In this document: positions 32,260 through 44,845 of the stretch, piece by piece | How the letters are laid out: the number at the start of each line of letters is the position of its first letter | How positions within the stretch are numbered: the stretch's first letter is position 1 | Origin: Diphasiastrum complanatum | Lineage: Eukaryota; Streptophyta; Lycopodiopsida; Lycopodiales; Lycopodiaceae | Direction: 5' to 3' | NCBI GenBank assembly: GCA_029204225.1 | Contig: CM055110.1 | Span: 43,443,862 to 43,507,861 of the forward strand | Length of the DNA stretch: 64,000 bases | Program-made: the position numbers and the translations under genes | Notes under the pieces: model-generated | Database searches by the model: none | The model's input: the letters and a program-made list of their open reading frames with translations, nothing else | Told to the model about the DNA's origin: nothing

Positions 32260-34071
32260 TATGTCAGATAGAGAATCCCGATTAGAATGATACCGTAAGC
32301 TTAGAGAGGAATTTTTACAAAGACAAAGTGAGAGTGCGAGTTGAAAAAATCTGGACGAAATCACTGCCCAGTTACTTGAACTCCTAATTAGCTTCGGTAT
32401 GGAGGGTCCTGCTGCACGTTTCACTTCTATCTCAAAAATAAGTACGATTATTTTAAAGGGACTACTTCCGATAATGCAGATAGCTATGTCTCGCAATTTG
32501 AGTCAATTGCTAATGCAAATAACAAAGGAATTGACCTAGACAAACTGTGAATCTTCTCTGGTTTGCTGAGAAAGCAGGCATGCATATGGTACAGTCAAGT
32601 TGAACCAGGCCATGTAGGAATCTGGTTACTGCTGAAATGCGTTTCTGAGTCAGTTCAGAGAAATCGGTTATAAATCTAGAATTCTCGGACGTCTGAACAA
32701 TGTTCAGAAGAAGACTAAGGAATCTCTTCAAAAATATACGCAAAAGGTTAAGAATCTTATAGGAAAACTAACCGGTGTATATCCCGTTGATATGCAGATC
32801 AAATGGGTTTTGGCTGGTTTACCACCAAAGATTGATCGGTATTGCAGACAAGGGGACATGACCTCCTTAGCAGCAATAATAGCTAGTGCTGAAAACTTTG
32901 AGACCTCGAAAGTAGCATGAAAGCGACGGTCAACTAAAAGATCTCATAAGTCTAAAACCGATTCTAGTGATAGCGATGATGATTTAGATTCTGACTCGAG
33001 TACCAATTCTTCAAGCTCGGAGTCTGAAAGCAGTGATTCATCAGAATCAGAAGCTGATAAAGGAGATAAAAGAAATAAACGACGATCCAAACGAAAGGAT
33101 GACACGAAAACAATCGAGGATAAGTCATCAACTTCTGAAGTTGAAAAGCTTTGAAAGAGTAATATGGATGACCTTAATAAAAAGTTTAATGATTTGAAAG
33201 TGCAGATCTCTAAAGTTGCAGACAAAAGACCCAAAGCGTCTTCTTCCAACTTAGGAATGTGGTGTACGAAATGTGGAACTTCTGGACATACTAAGGAAGA
33301 CTGCACCACTGTGAATGTGAAATATATTGAAGATTCTGCCCAGGAGGTACTTTTTATTTTTCAAAATGATGCGACTACTAACTATGTTCAGGGTACTGCA
33401 GCATCAGTCCAACAGGACAAACCAAAGTTTGCACCAAGAAGACACAATCCTCCTGAATTCGTTGGACCAGCAAAATCTCAAACCGAGACTAAACCAGTGC
33501 CAGGCAACTGCTACAACTATGGAGAGCCGGGAGAATTTTCACCTGACTATTCTCAACCGTGAAAGCAAATTGGTTATGCACCGTTATGCTCGAACTGTAG
33601 GGAGCATGGCCACAAGTATCCTGACTGCCCTCAGCCACAGAAGCCACGACCCAAATATTAGTATGTAGCAACACCAGCTGCTGTAGACTCGAAAGCAAAA
33701 GCTTCGACGGATGCTGTTGTGCAGAGGATTGATATTGTTGAAGGAAAATTGGCAAAGACAGAAGACTAGTCCTGGACAAGTGACGTAGAAAAGATATTCA
33801 AAGTCACAACGAGAAGCAAAGGCTCCTCGAAACTCGAACAAAAATCCTCAACGAGGCACATAAAATTTTCGAAAAAAAAATCTTCTAGCAAGACGACGAA
33901 CAAATCTACAACTAAAGAAGATCTTAAAGATGACCCCAACTATGACCACGATGCTGCAAAATTATTTGCAAAAGATATCTTAGCAGAAGCGAAAGAAATT
34001 ATCAACACTGAACTTCAGTCAGCAGAAGGTGATCACGTTCGAGGAAGGGGACGAAGAAATAGTTGAAATTA
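32260..34071 (+). pseudogene. gypsy gag with three zinc knuckles
   Basis: Plus-strand Gag spread over several frames. The capsid-like part has YVSQFESIANANNKGIDLDK and GLLRKQACIWYSQVEPG, then KWVLAGLPPKIDRYCRQGD. A serine/aspartate-rich hinge follows (about 32960-33030), then three nucleic-acid-binding knuckles: WCTKCGTSGHTKEDC intact, NCYNYGEPGEFSPDYSQP with two Cys to Tyr and one His lost, and LCSNCREHGHKYPDC intact. In-frame TGA codons occur at about 32920, 33154 and 33561. The frame would continue into protease at 39689 but is interrupted at 34072 by the LARD-like insertion. Confidence 0.85.
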
Positions 34072-34536
34072 TGTTAGGATCTAGTGCAGTATGCAGATCA
34101 CATCACACAATCACCATAGCCACTCCTCACAAGCTCTCAAAGATGGCACAACAAAAGTTAAGTCTATTATGAAGAAACACTATACATATAGCGAAGCCCC
34201 AAACTGTATGGGCTCAACAGGTGTCACTAAACTGGCCTACCACCTGCCAAACTAGAGTTAGGTCCAATATGGCCACATATACTGACAAACCCAGGACATG
34301 CCCCTGAGTATGGCATAATGAACTCAAAATCAATGTACAGGCTAATTTCTGCCTACGTGTAGCTATCCGGCTAACCCAAGTAGTCGTCTACGGGATCAGT
34401 GCCCGATTAATATATCCTAACGGGTCACGTCTCGATCACAACCATATACAGTAAACCAAATAAATTGTACACTAATTGCATCATCACATTTAGAGCTTAT
34501 ATAAAATGTATATAAGATCAACTCTGATTTCTAACT
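34072..34536 (-). repeat. LARD-like element 3' LTR
   Basis: Left-hand LTR; on the plus strand begins TGTTAGGATCTAGTGCA and ends GATTTCTAACT. Same length as its partner at 39206-39670. A TATA-like ACATATAG lies near 34191. Confidence 0.85.
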
Positions 34537-37500
34537 CTCTCCCTTAAGCTCAAATGTGATAAGAGTAAAAAACAATATATTGCAGCAGCGTTTGGAGTGT
34601 CCAAAAGATGTTATGCATATCATAGCTACCATGTACTTGACTCACACTCAAGCACACCAACAAACCACTAGGTTTGACTCACAAAGTATCATGTAAACAC
34701 AATGCTCATACAGAGAGTCTACCATACTCTCGACCAACTGACTCGTCCCCAATCCGACTTGAACACAAGTGGACCACATGAGTGACATGGCTCAAACTGA
34801 GAAAATCCCACTACCACCATGAGACTTACATCCTCCATCTAGCTAGGCTGACATCCTATCAGACACTTACAAGTCCGAACCTATAAAGTTGACATGAATG
34901 AGCAGCTGAGACTCAACCTGAGGAAATCTTACTGCCACCATAAGATTGCACCTCGCTACATAGACAGCTAGTAGACAATGAAAAGTCAATGAGCATAAAT
35001 GACTACTTTGTTTCATTGTAGCAAATGCACAACCACATAAAACTCTGACTCGGATCTAGACTTCCGTGACAAGGCAACATGCAAGCACACACACACTCAT
35101 GCAAACCAACACAAATGATAAAGCGTCAAATACATGACCAAGGCCTGTCCATAAGTGGTATCCTGTCATACCAACACCTGTGCCACTTGTAAATCTGCTG
35201 CTACACCACTGGTCACCAAATCAGGTCTCCAACCATGGCCCTCACCTATAACAAGATGCCCTCACGTCCAAGCATATCCAAATGACCAATAAGTCCTGAA
35301 AGCTGATCCCCATCCATTCTCCATGCTCCAAGCACAAGAGTCTACCAAGGACTCAATGAATGAATGTATACAAACCTCGCATAGGCTATACCTAAGTAGC
35401 TCGCCCACCTCCCCGAGATACTGATGATGATTTGCCTCTCCTACATCTCATGCGGGCTCAACTTCCCATATTTGACGTTTCCAACTCTGATTTGACCAGT
35501 ATATAGGCCTCCCACCAAGGAGCCTATCTCCTCACAACATCCATCATAGCGTCCAAGCCAAAGCAAATGCACTAGATCCACTATCGTGATGAACAACTCA
35601 CCCACGATACATAGCATATCAGGAAGGATAGCTCCAGAACCCTGTACCCTATATCATCTAATCACCAAATATCCATTACCCGTTGATAGCTCTCCAAGAA
35701 TCTGTCCACCTATAGTGCAACTAGACTCCAACTGGATCCAACCAAAAACTGCATCCTGCTTACCAAAACATGATGGATAGAAACAACATGTGATGCCAAC
35801 CTGGAGACTACCGTGTATATGACCATGCAGCTCACCTGATTACTCGCCAAAGTATCAGTTGTCACTCCCTAAGCAACCATCTCCATCCCTGTCGGCTCAC
35901 AACCATGGGCATGCTGGATCTGCATTACCCCGTAATGCACTCCATGCCCTTAGGATATGTACCACCTCCAGGTACACTCCATGCCACCTACCTCCAAGTA
36001 GGCATGACCCATCCCTAGGTCATCACACATGATGCACCAGCTGAAGAACATCATCCATACATCAAATGACATATTATACCTGAGCAGCTGTAGCATCTCC
36101 CTAAGTGCCACCCCAATGGACTCGTCATCCACATACTATGCTCATCTGATGTCTCCGATCATGGTCACCATCCTGCTAGACAAGCCAAACTCCAAAAAGC
36201 ATCACCTGCTCCACCTAGCTCCTAGCATCTGCTCACTCTCCCTGGCTATGTGCCACCTGACACCATGCCAATGCAAGCATGTCCCTGAGTCACTGCTCAC
36301 GGGATCTTGAGACCACTGTCTCCCTGATCGTATTGAGGTATATGGCTCTGAGTGACTTTCTCTAGGCTTATCCATGATCTCACCACCTGAGAATCTGCAC
36401 CATGGAAATTCCAACACCTGTGCCAAGCCTAGACTCCTGCAAATATAGCCAAATGCATGAAAGCTATAGATAGCTTATCCACGCCTGTGATGGTAGATGT
36501 CTCCCCATTGATGCCAATGTCCAAAACTAGCCCCTTGCTGTAATGCCATCCTTTACTCCCAAATGAGCACAACATGAAGTCCTCACCATTAGTGTCCCCT
36601 CTAGTAGATCGCTAACACAACACTCACCATAGTGTTTTCCCTCTGATCACACCCCGTGCGATCTCCATTAGCTCTCCAACCTAGAGCTGGCTCTCAAAGC
36701 TTCATGCTTTGACCATTTTCATTTGCAGTGTTCTGATTCCATCATGAATCCCACCTGTAAGTCTTGTCCATGCCAATGACTCAAGTCCAGTATGAAATAG
36801 CTGCCCCCTGATGATCATCCCATGTCATCCTGCAGTACTATCCCTACCAGGTATTCCAATGCCATCCCTGATGACAAAGATCTGAGCATCTGCCCTGTAG
36901 TGCCCACCTGTAATCTCCCAAACTAGCTCCAAGCTACTCCTGTGAATGGTTCCAAACCACTCCCTGAGAATATACTGAGATGTGAATTCCAAAGCCACCA
37001 TCAAGTCCCTCACATAACTGTGCATGCCAATATCCCTCCAAGTGAACCTGTGAGATCTTCCGTGGCCCAAACCAAATGATCTACACCCTGTCATAACTGA
37101 AATCTGCATCCTTGATGCAATACTGATATGGAAAATGGACTTGACTTATCCTAACTGGCAGTTGAAGTGTATTTCCTGATGACAGTTGAAGTGTATCTCT
37201 TGATGACAAACCTGATACACTGCTCCACAGCTAAAATGACTTGATCAAAATTGACTTACCGACTGCAAAAATGCAAAATCATTACACTCACCACTCACAA
37301 AGAACATCCAAAGTGTGATTATCGACCCATTCTTCAACCTCTGCGTGTTCCACACACAGCTCGTCCAATGCAAGTCCGCTATTTTGCCCAATGGCTTCCA
37401 ACTGGCACCACCTTGCACTTCAATCACCCGTGACCGCCAATATGTGTGTACCTCCAAGCTACCCCATATTTCCCTCCGAGAAATTTCCAAGCTACAGATG

Positions 37501-39182
37501 CGTGTGTCAATGCAGCTATCACCTGACTCGACAATGTCACTGCCGATCATACCTGTAAGAGCATTCCCCCAAAATGCCACTTGACGTTGGTTGGTTCTAG
37601 CTCCAAAAGTTGAACTTGATCACAAGAATTTTTCACCTGTAACCAGCATACCATGCCTACCTCTCACCAGTGATTGCTTGCCCTCTCAAAATTGTTGCCA
37701 ATGATGAGTATTCACGCCGCCAAACTGCACTTCCGTCGCCAAAACTAGCTTTCTCCACACAATTCCGCTACCATTTGCTCCCATACGCCCTGTAGGAGGT
37801 TTCACCAGTGAAAAATTGTCCCAAATTTTGCCCTACGGTATCCAAATAGCGAATGTAGCCCATCACTAGGTCACCCGCACTCCGCTCGATAGAATGGTGA
37901 CAAAAACACTGCAAAATGTGTTTCTCCCTGCTCTGTGATGTCGCTCTGTTTACTGGCTCTGAGCAGCCAGTTTCAGGGGTCAAGTTGGCCCAAGAATGGC
38001 CAAAAAAGGTGCCCTCTAGCCAAAGTTAGGCTCTTCCAAAGAAATTGCTTGCAATTTAAGCTGTTTTTTTGTTTCAAAGATTTTTAATGAAGAATTGTCC
38101 TTCTGGCAGTTCGGGTCTAATTTAAACTTCAATGTGAAGATTTTTAATGAAGCTATTCATGGAAATGGCCTTCAAGCCTTTCAAGGTCCTCTTAAGCCAT
38201 ATCTAATGGCTAATTCAAATCCCATGGCCCAACTTCATTCTTGAGGGTCGATCTATACCACCCATCTTCGTAGGGTCCTATCCAACAGTCTCGATTAGAT
38301 CTGCACGCTGATTCCCCACCATATAGTCGCTGGACTCCTCCAGCCGCTGTCGCACTAGCAACGCTGGGCACGCGCGACTGCCTGTGGCTCCTCCATCTTC
38401 TTTCCTCCTTTGCTCTCTCCTCAAGCAAGAACCTTTCTTGCTAGAGCTATGGCTATGGTTCAATCTAGCTCTCTCCTCTGTGCACGGCCGCCCATGGTCG
38501 TTTACCATCTTGTTGACAGTGGCATGGCGCCCCTCTAAAATGCCTTACAGCATCAAATTTAGATGAGCACAGATAGAGATCCACCACCTTCTGTTTGCAA
38601 ACCCTAGCTCAAGGAAGAATGGAGGTTTCTTGGACTTTGCTCAGTCTTTCTCTGAGCTTCTGCTTGCAGCTTTCTCCCTCACAGAGGTCGCCCTACCTCT
38701 GGCTCTCCGATGCAATTTACAGTTTGACAATTGGTGTGGTATCGACTGCAAACAGGCTGATTTTTCCAAAAATCCGTCAACACCCCACAAAACTAGAAAA
38801 TTTTCAAATTTCCTCCGTTTTCAATCAAATCTGATCCTGTAAATTGCTAGGGCTCTCTATCACTGCTCTTTGCAAACCCATGCAAGCCCCGTTGTGCCAA
38901 ACGACTGTCCACACAGTAGATTATGAGGCCACCATCGATGATTTTTCCAGAACCACCGAAATTGCAAGATTTTTTTGTGAATTCTCCTCGGAATCCACCT
39001 ACGACGATCGTTCTGATCTTCCCCGAAGCTCCGATCGAAGGAACTTTGCTGTCTCCAGCCATCCGGACTGTCGATACCCCGTACGGAGTCCTCCCTCCTG
39101 AGACGCTCTGAGTGCTATTTCTCCTGGTGAAAGATGCTATCCCATAACTTCACCGGATCGTGCATACATGCATCACCATGAC

Positions 39183-39194
39183 GCTCTGATACCA
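39183..39194 (-). promoter_or_regulatory. primer binding site of the LARD-like element
   Basis: The minus strand reads TGGTATCAGAGC, exact initiator tRNA-Met type, 11 bases inside the right LTR. This is the main evidence that the element is of copia type. Confidence 0.85.
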
Positions 39195-39205
39195 GGTTGA
39201 AATTC

Positions 39206-39670
39206 TGTTAGGATCTAGTGCAATATGCAGATCACATCACACAATCACCATAGCCACTCCTCACAAGCTCTCAAAGATGGCACAACAAAAGTTAAGTCTA
39301 TTACGAAGAAACACTATACATATAGCAAAGCCCCAAACTGCATGGGCTCAACAGGTGTCACTAAACTGGCCTACCACCTGCCAAACTAGAGTTAGGCCCA
39401 ATATGGCCACATATACTGACAAACCCAGGACATGCCCCTGAGTATGGCATAATGAACTCAAAATCACTGTACAGGCTAATTTCTTCCTACGTGTGGCTAC
39501 CCGGCTAACCCAAGTAGCCGTCTACGGGATTAGTGCCCGATTAATATATTATAACGGGTCACGTCCTGATCACAACCATATACAGTAAACCAAATAAACT
39601 GTACACTAATTACATCATCACATTTAGAGCTTACATAAAATGTATATCAGATTAACTCTTATTTCTAACT
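39206..39670 (-). repeat. LARD-like element 5' LTR
   Basis: Right-hand LTR, 465 bp, near-identical to 34072-34536. Interrupted gypsy coding sequence resumes at 39671. Confidence 0.85.
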
Positions 39671-40937
39671 GAAATAACAAAGACTAAATTGTCTAGTAAG
39701 CCAATTTCGAAATCGAAGACAAAGGACTATGACATAGTGACTGATATTGGATCTCTTCGTCCGAACATCACTTTTGAGCAGCTGTTGGCAGACAACACTT
39801 ATTACCGAAAGCAACTAAGAGGTCTTTCTGCCCCTAGAAAGAAGAAAAAAATTTCTTTGCCAGATGCTGGTGTATTGTCTATTGATTTAGGTGATTTCGG
39901 TGCACCTGAAATTGATGCTACCATTGCTGGTTGCTTGATTGAGAAAGTGCCGATAGACTCAAGTTCCAGCGTGAACATAATAACAGAAGACACAGCTCAT
40001 GCTTTGGGGCTGACTGACATTCAACCGACACAGTGAAATATCAAGTTAGTGATTCGACGCAACGAAAACTTGTTGGAGAATTGAAGGATGTCACTGTTTA
40101 TATTCAAGCCAAGCCTTTCACAATGAATTTCATAGTTATCAAACCACTTGGTTTGTCATCTTATTCTATGCTAATTGGACGGCCCTGGCTTTATCAATCA
40201 AGTGTTCATTAGAAATCCAGAGAGTTGAGATTACAGATTGGTGAGACCAATAATCGAGGTAAGCCAGCAGAACAAATAATCACCTGGAGTCATGACAAAT
40301 ATGAAGGTGAAACTCCTTTGTCTGACACCAGTTTTACCTCAGAAGAATATTCATATGCCTTAAATAATTTTTTCAATGCATCTAACATCGAAGTGCAGTA
40401 TTTTGAATGCTATGAGAATACTGATGAAGAAGAATTCTTCGATGTCTGCAATGCTGAAGCAGATGTTTTGAATGAAGAAATTAAAGTTGCAGACACGAAC
40501 TCGAAAGAGTCTGATGATGATTCGAGTAATGAATCTGAACACGAATTTGGTAGCAAAAACCAGACTGACGACAAGAAAATATCTATGGAGTCAAACATGC
40601 ACAAAATTCATGGCCATACCAAGGCTAGTATGACATTTTACCAGATTCTAGTGAACTAGTTGAACTTGCACCTGACAGATTTGTGCATGTTTCAAAGTCA
40701 CTTGGAGAATCAGAATTAGCGGAATTTACAGAATTATCGAAGGAGTATCAAAATGTTTTTGTCTGGTCGCTCAACGATTTGAAAGGTATACCTGCAGAAT
40801 TTGGAGAGCACCGTATTGATCTTAAAGAAGACGTTGTACTTGTTCGACAAAGACAATATCGTCTCAATCCAAAGTACTCCCTCATGGTTAAGGACGAACT
40901 CAACAAGCACCTTAAGGAAGGTATTACAGCCGAATAA
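39671..40937 (+). pseudogene. gypsy protease and pre-RT region (continuation of the Athila-like element)
   Basis: Coding sequence resumes after the LARD-like insertion: a stretch with LRPNITFEQLLADNTYYRKQ, then aspartic protease in which the catalytic DSG has become DSS (VPIDSSSSVNIITED), then the acidic linker and the beginning of RT (FVWSLNDLKGIPAEFGEHRI, YSLMVKDELNKHLKEG). It ends at about 40925, where an inverted RNase H fragment is joined. It is closely similar to 18.8-19.75 kb; an in-frame TAG (about 40210) and frameshifts show it is dead. Confidence 0.85.
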
Positions 40938-41040
40938 TTCTTCTCCGAGGCACTGAGCTGTCGACGTGCATAGTATATGGAATGATCTTTCTTCTGATTG
41001 TCCTTTTGGCTCGGACAGATGCCAATGGCAAATGCAGAAT
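40926..41040 (-). pseudogene. inverted gypsy RNase H fragment
   Basis: The minus strand encodes FAIGICPSQKDNQKKDHSIY and SASEKNYSA, the same segment as the plus-strand RNase H at about 20578-20690. It is joined head-on to the RT start ending at 40925, so an inversion breakpoint lies here. Confidence 0.8.
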
Positions 41041-42270
41041 ACCTAACTATGAATATTTTTTCGAGCTTTCCCTCTACCATACCACTTTCAGTTGCATCCG
41101 ACTCCTTCTGCAATTGCATCCGCCAGTCCACTTTCATTCCATTCGACAATTTCCACCCACCACCCTCATCTGCAGTTACATCTGACAATTCTTCTAATTT
41201 TTTGAGTTTTTCTATTTTTCTATTTTGACTCTTTGCAATTTTTTCAATCCTCCGATTTTTCGAGATTTTTTCATTTTTGGGTCTTTCAATATTTTCTAAC
41301 TCTCAGATTTTCTAATTTTTCTAATTAAATTTTTCGATTTTCGACTTGTTCAGACTTTTCAAGACTTTCTAACTTTTGTGTTTTTCTAGATCATAGCATT
41401 TTTTCGAGTTTTTGATTTTTTTTTATTTTTCGAGTTTTTCGGGATTTTATAATTTTCGGGTTTTTCGAGATGTTAGCCATTTTCAAATTTTTTGAATTTT
41501 TTGAATTTTTTGAGTTTTTCAAGTTTTTTTGAGTTTTTGGATTTTTCAATATCTTGCATCTCATATTTTTGCATCCGACGTCCTGATCACTTTGCATCCG
41601 ACGCCTATTTAAATTTTTTAGTTTTTCGGCCTTTTCAAAATTTTCAACTTTATCGCATTTTTAAATTTTTCGAATTTTTTTGGCTTTTTTAATTTTTCGA
41701 GTATTTAACTTTTCTGAGTTTTGAATTTTTTGAGTTTTTTGAGTTTTTTATTTTTTTCGAGTTCTTTCGAAGTATATAAAATTTTCGAGGTTTTAAGTTT
41801 TTCCGAGTTCCTTTCAAGTTTTTCGAGGTTTTTTTTAGTTTTATGACGTATTTTCAAGTTTCTTCGGTTTGTCGGATTTCTTTCGATTTTTCGATGTTTT
41901 CGATTTGTTTTCGAATTCTCATTTTTTGAGTTTATTTTTTCAAGTTTATTTTTTCAAATTTTATTTTTCGAGTTTCTCTTTTCGAGTTTCAATTTTTCGA
42001 GTTTTATTTTTCGAGTTTTATTTTTTTCGATTCTCATTTTTTTCGATCCCTAATTTTTCGAAATCTTATTTTGCGACCCCTTATGATTTTTCGATGCCTT
42101 GTAAATTTCTTGATATCTTGTAATTTTTTTCATCCATTGTCTTTTTCAATCCGGTTTATTTTTTCCCGATCCAGATTTCCATCCGATGCCCTCAACCTTC
42201 ATTTCTATTTGACATGTTTTGTCATTAGTTCCATCCGACGGCCATTGCATCCACCAACCATCTATGTCGT
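41041..42270 (+). repeat. T-rich CGAG-type low-complexity repeat
   Basis: Strongly strand-asymmetric DNA built from loosely repeated TTTTTCGAGTTTT-like words, with CATCCGACG or CATCTGAC words at the edges. The start (GAGCTTTCCCTC...CATACCACTTTCAGTTGCATC) recurs at 55678. Frames rich in Phe and Ser are artefacts of the T runs. No gene. Confidence 0.85.
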
Positions 42271-42277
42271 ACTAACC

Positions 42278-42957
42278 AACAAGATTAATATAGATTTTGT
42301 AGTAAATAATGTCGAACCCACAGAAGACATCGTTAGAAAGTTATGTATTTGGTACAATTTATGACTTATTTCGTGTGTAGTGGCTTCAGGTGTTATTTAG
42401 GTTGTCAACAGACATTAGAAAATAAGAAGTACTAGTTATGTTGGGGTGTGTAGTGTTAATAATTTCAGAACAACAGTCTTGCCTCTATCAAATCGAATGA
42501 AACGTGTTCTACTGGTGAGATGTTATCAGAGTAGTACAGCAGTACTACACTCTGGCTGATTAAGGTGTCAACAGAAAGTCGAGAAATGTTCGATGTATTC
42601 GTGGTTGTGCAGACAATTAATTAATCGCGTTCGTGAACTGTTCGTTTCTAGACAGAAGTCCTCAACAACTTAAGTCCAAGGTTATGGTTAAAGATCACGA
42701 ATAGTTTTAGAGCATGTTAGAAACTTATGTCAATTGCAATCAAGAACATAGATCAAAGACTCTTCTTAAAACAGGGACTGTCATCTCAAATGTATACATA
42801 CAGCTTTATTCAATGATCATACAAGACTGTACCAAATGCAGACGTTATTCGAGTGCCGAAAAAAAAAAAGTATTTGCGACAGACGAATAAGATGATTTTA
42901 AGACAGTTTTTTAGAGCATGTTTTACGGATACACAACAAACTACTGTAATGCGAACA
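42278..42957 (-). repeat. inverted 3' half of the Athila-like LTR
   Basis: Reverse complement of 31493-32168. With the direct first half at 43564-44137 it accounts for nearly a whole LTR in two opposed pieces. Confidence 0.85.
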
Positions 42958-43039
42958 TTGAGCTTTCGAAAATCCTGGCATATTCGTATTTTGTCAGTCT
43001 TCTTATTTGGAACGACAACAATGGGTGAAACTCATTCAC

Positions 43040-43350
43040 TACTTAAGACTCAAAAAGGGAAGCACTTGGAATGATTTTCACTGTTAAGAAATTCTGACAT
43101 TATTTGTTGGGATAGGCTTTTATTTTTCATGTTGATCACTATGCTCTAAAGTATCTTGTGAATAAACCAGATTGATCAGGACGAATTGCTCGATGGGTTC
43201 TACTTCTGCAGGAATTCACTTATCAAGTAGAACTTCGCCAAGGAAAATATCATACGAATGCTGATTATCTATCGTGACTCAGCACGGAAAAAACTAAAAA
43301 CCCAATTAATGATGATTTTCCAGACAAAAATCTATTTGAAATTTCATCTA
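43040..43350 (+). pseudogene. gypsy RNase H end fragment
   Basis: Plus-strand copy of the segment at about 20690-20945. KYLVNKPD, ARWVLLLQEFTYQVELRQGK and HTNADYLS are readable across breaks. LLGRIARW of the intact relative reads with TGA nearby. It lies between the two LTR pieces. Confidence 0.8.
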
Positions 43351-43563
43351 CAAATTCTGTATTGATTGTTTCTGAGATATGATTGAACTCATAAAATATG
43401 ATTTAGATGCGAAGCATGCATGAAAATCTGAACAATAGTGAAGAATTGTGATAGCTCATCAGATGTATTCTGAAGCTCATCGAATGCCAACTATGGAATG
43501 TAAAGGGAATGCAGGGTCAGATGCAACAGAGTGTACTAGTGGATGCAAATGTGTTGGATGGAT

Positions 43564-44137
43564 TGTGATGCCATGAAATTGTTAAATATTGAATATCAAT
43601 CTAAATATGACATGATATATTTGGAAATGAAGATATGAGCTGGACAAATATAAATCATGAAGAGGCCTAAGTCATTTTTCGAGAATATATCTCCTAAGTA
43701 TTTGCCTTGTATTTAAGGACAAGACCTTTAAAAGGAAAGACATTGCCTTGGATAGCCTTACTAGATCGTCCACGCGAAAACGACTAGATATGAATTGTCA
43801 TATTAAACTAGAGTAATTTTAACTCTTAGTTAAATATACCTCTTATGGTATAATTGAACATATATTCAAACTAATTCTTAACTAGACTTTTTCGCGGGAG
43901 CGACGCACCTATTGTTTTAGAGGTGTGTTTGTTCGTCCCATAGAACATATATTGATCTCACACTTCAGTCTTGAACATCGAGAGAGAAGAGTTTATGCAT
44001 ATGTAAGAGGTTGAAGAAGTGAATAGAGTGCTGAGAGTTATTCTCCCTGATCTCTGTTCTCCGCACTGTTGAGTGTGAGTGATCCTGAGTCTACTAGAAA
44101 TCTCTAATGCATTACATGAATTACTCTCTGATCAGAC
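43564..44137 (+). repeat. direct 5' half of the Athila-like LTR
   Basis: Matches 30907-31485, beginning with the same TGTGATGCCATG terminus and breaking off at CAGACTCT, where RT coding sequence is fused on. Confidence 0.85.
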
Positions 44138-44845
44138 AGACTCTTCATAAGGAACGACCATCATCCTCTGCCCTTCACTGATTCTATCTCAGATCAGGTT
44201 GCTAGTCAAGAGCGTTACAGTTTCTGTGATGGTTTCTCTGGTTATAATCAGGTTGGAGTGAGAAAGGAGGATCGTTCAAAGACTATGTTCACTACGGATT
44301 GGGGCACTTATGCCTACAACAAAATGCCCTTTGGTCTTTGCAATGCACCAGCAACTTTTCAGCAAATTATGATGTTAATTTTCGCTGCCTTCCTAAGAAT
44401 TTTTCTTGAAATATTTATTGATGATTTCTGTGTATATAGTGATATAAAGACACATCTACAAAAGCTGAAACTTACATTGCAACGGTGTCGAGATACTTGT
44501 TTATCCCTTCATCCAGAGAAATATTTTTTTCAATATGAAAGAAGGAATATTACTTGGACACAGAATATCAAACAAAGGAATAGAAGTCGATAAAGATAAA
44601 GTCGAGCTTATAAAAAAACTCCAGATACCAACCAATTTACGTGAACTAAGAGCTTTTTTAGGACATGTCGTCTATTATTGGAGATTTATCCAAAATCATG
44701 CTTCTATTGTTGCCTCTCTTACACATCTACTCAAGAAACAAGTGGAATACTTGTGGACAAATGAACAGCAAAAAGTGTTCGAAGAACTTAAACAGAGATT
44801 GATCAATGCTCCTATTCTGAGACCACCCAACTGGGCTATTTTAGA
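44138..44845 (+). pseudogene. gypsy RT core fragment
   Basis: Plus-strand RT from HHPLPFTDSIL-like text through MPFGLCNAPATFQQIM and FIDDFCVYS to RELRAFLGHV and LINAPILRPPNWAIL, equivalent to about 19865-20550. One frameshift near 44525. It begins directly at the broken LTR and ends directly in A-rich repeat, so it is a rearranged piece rather than part of an ordered element. Confidence 0.85.

Larger units (their letters stand above)
34072..39670 (-). mobile_element. LARD-like non-autonomous copia-type retrotransposon
   Basis: A 5.6 kb minus-strand element with two 465 bp LTRs (34072-34536 and 39206-39670) differing at roughly 4-5% of positions, a primer site next to the right LTR and a purine-rich tract (AAGGGAGAGAG on the minus strand) next to the left one. 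The 4.67 kb interior carries no gag, integrase, RT or protease that I can recognise; the longest frames are short and unremarkable. It splits the gypsy gag-protease frame, with GAAAT near both sides as a possible target duplication. A second copy starts at 63030. It must have been mobilised by another copia element. Confidence 0.8.

Noticed and set aside
34600-39100. Many short frames in the LARD-like interior (for example minus strand 36825-37109 and 38847-39062)
   Set aside because: Short, overlapping on both strands and without recognisable domains; the second copy at 63 kb does not preserve them as far as it can be compared.
41391-42123. Phe/Ser-rich frames in the T-rich tracts, also near 50254-51492, 55545-56078 and 56931-57146
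   Set aside because: Composition is dictated by TTT and TTC runs; no motif, no homology between tracts at protein level.
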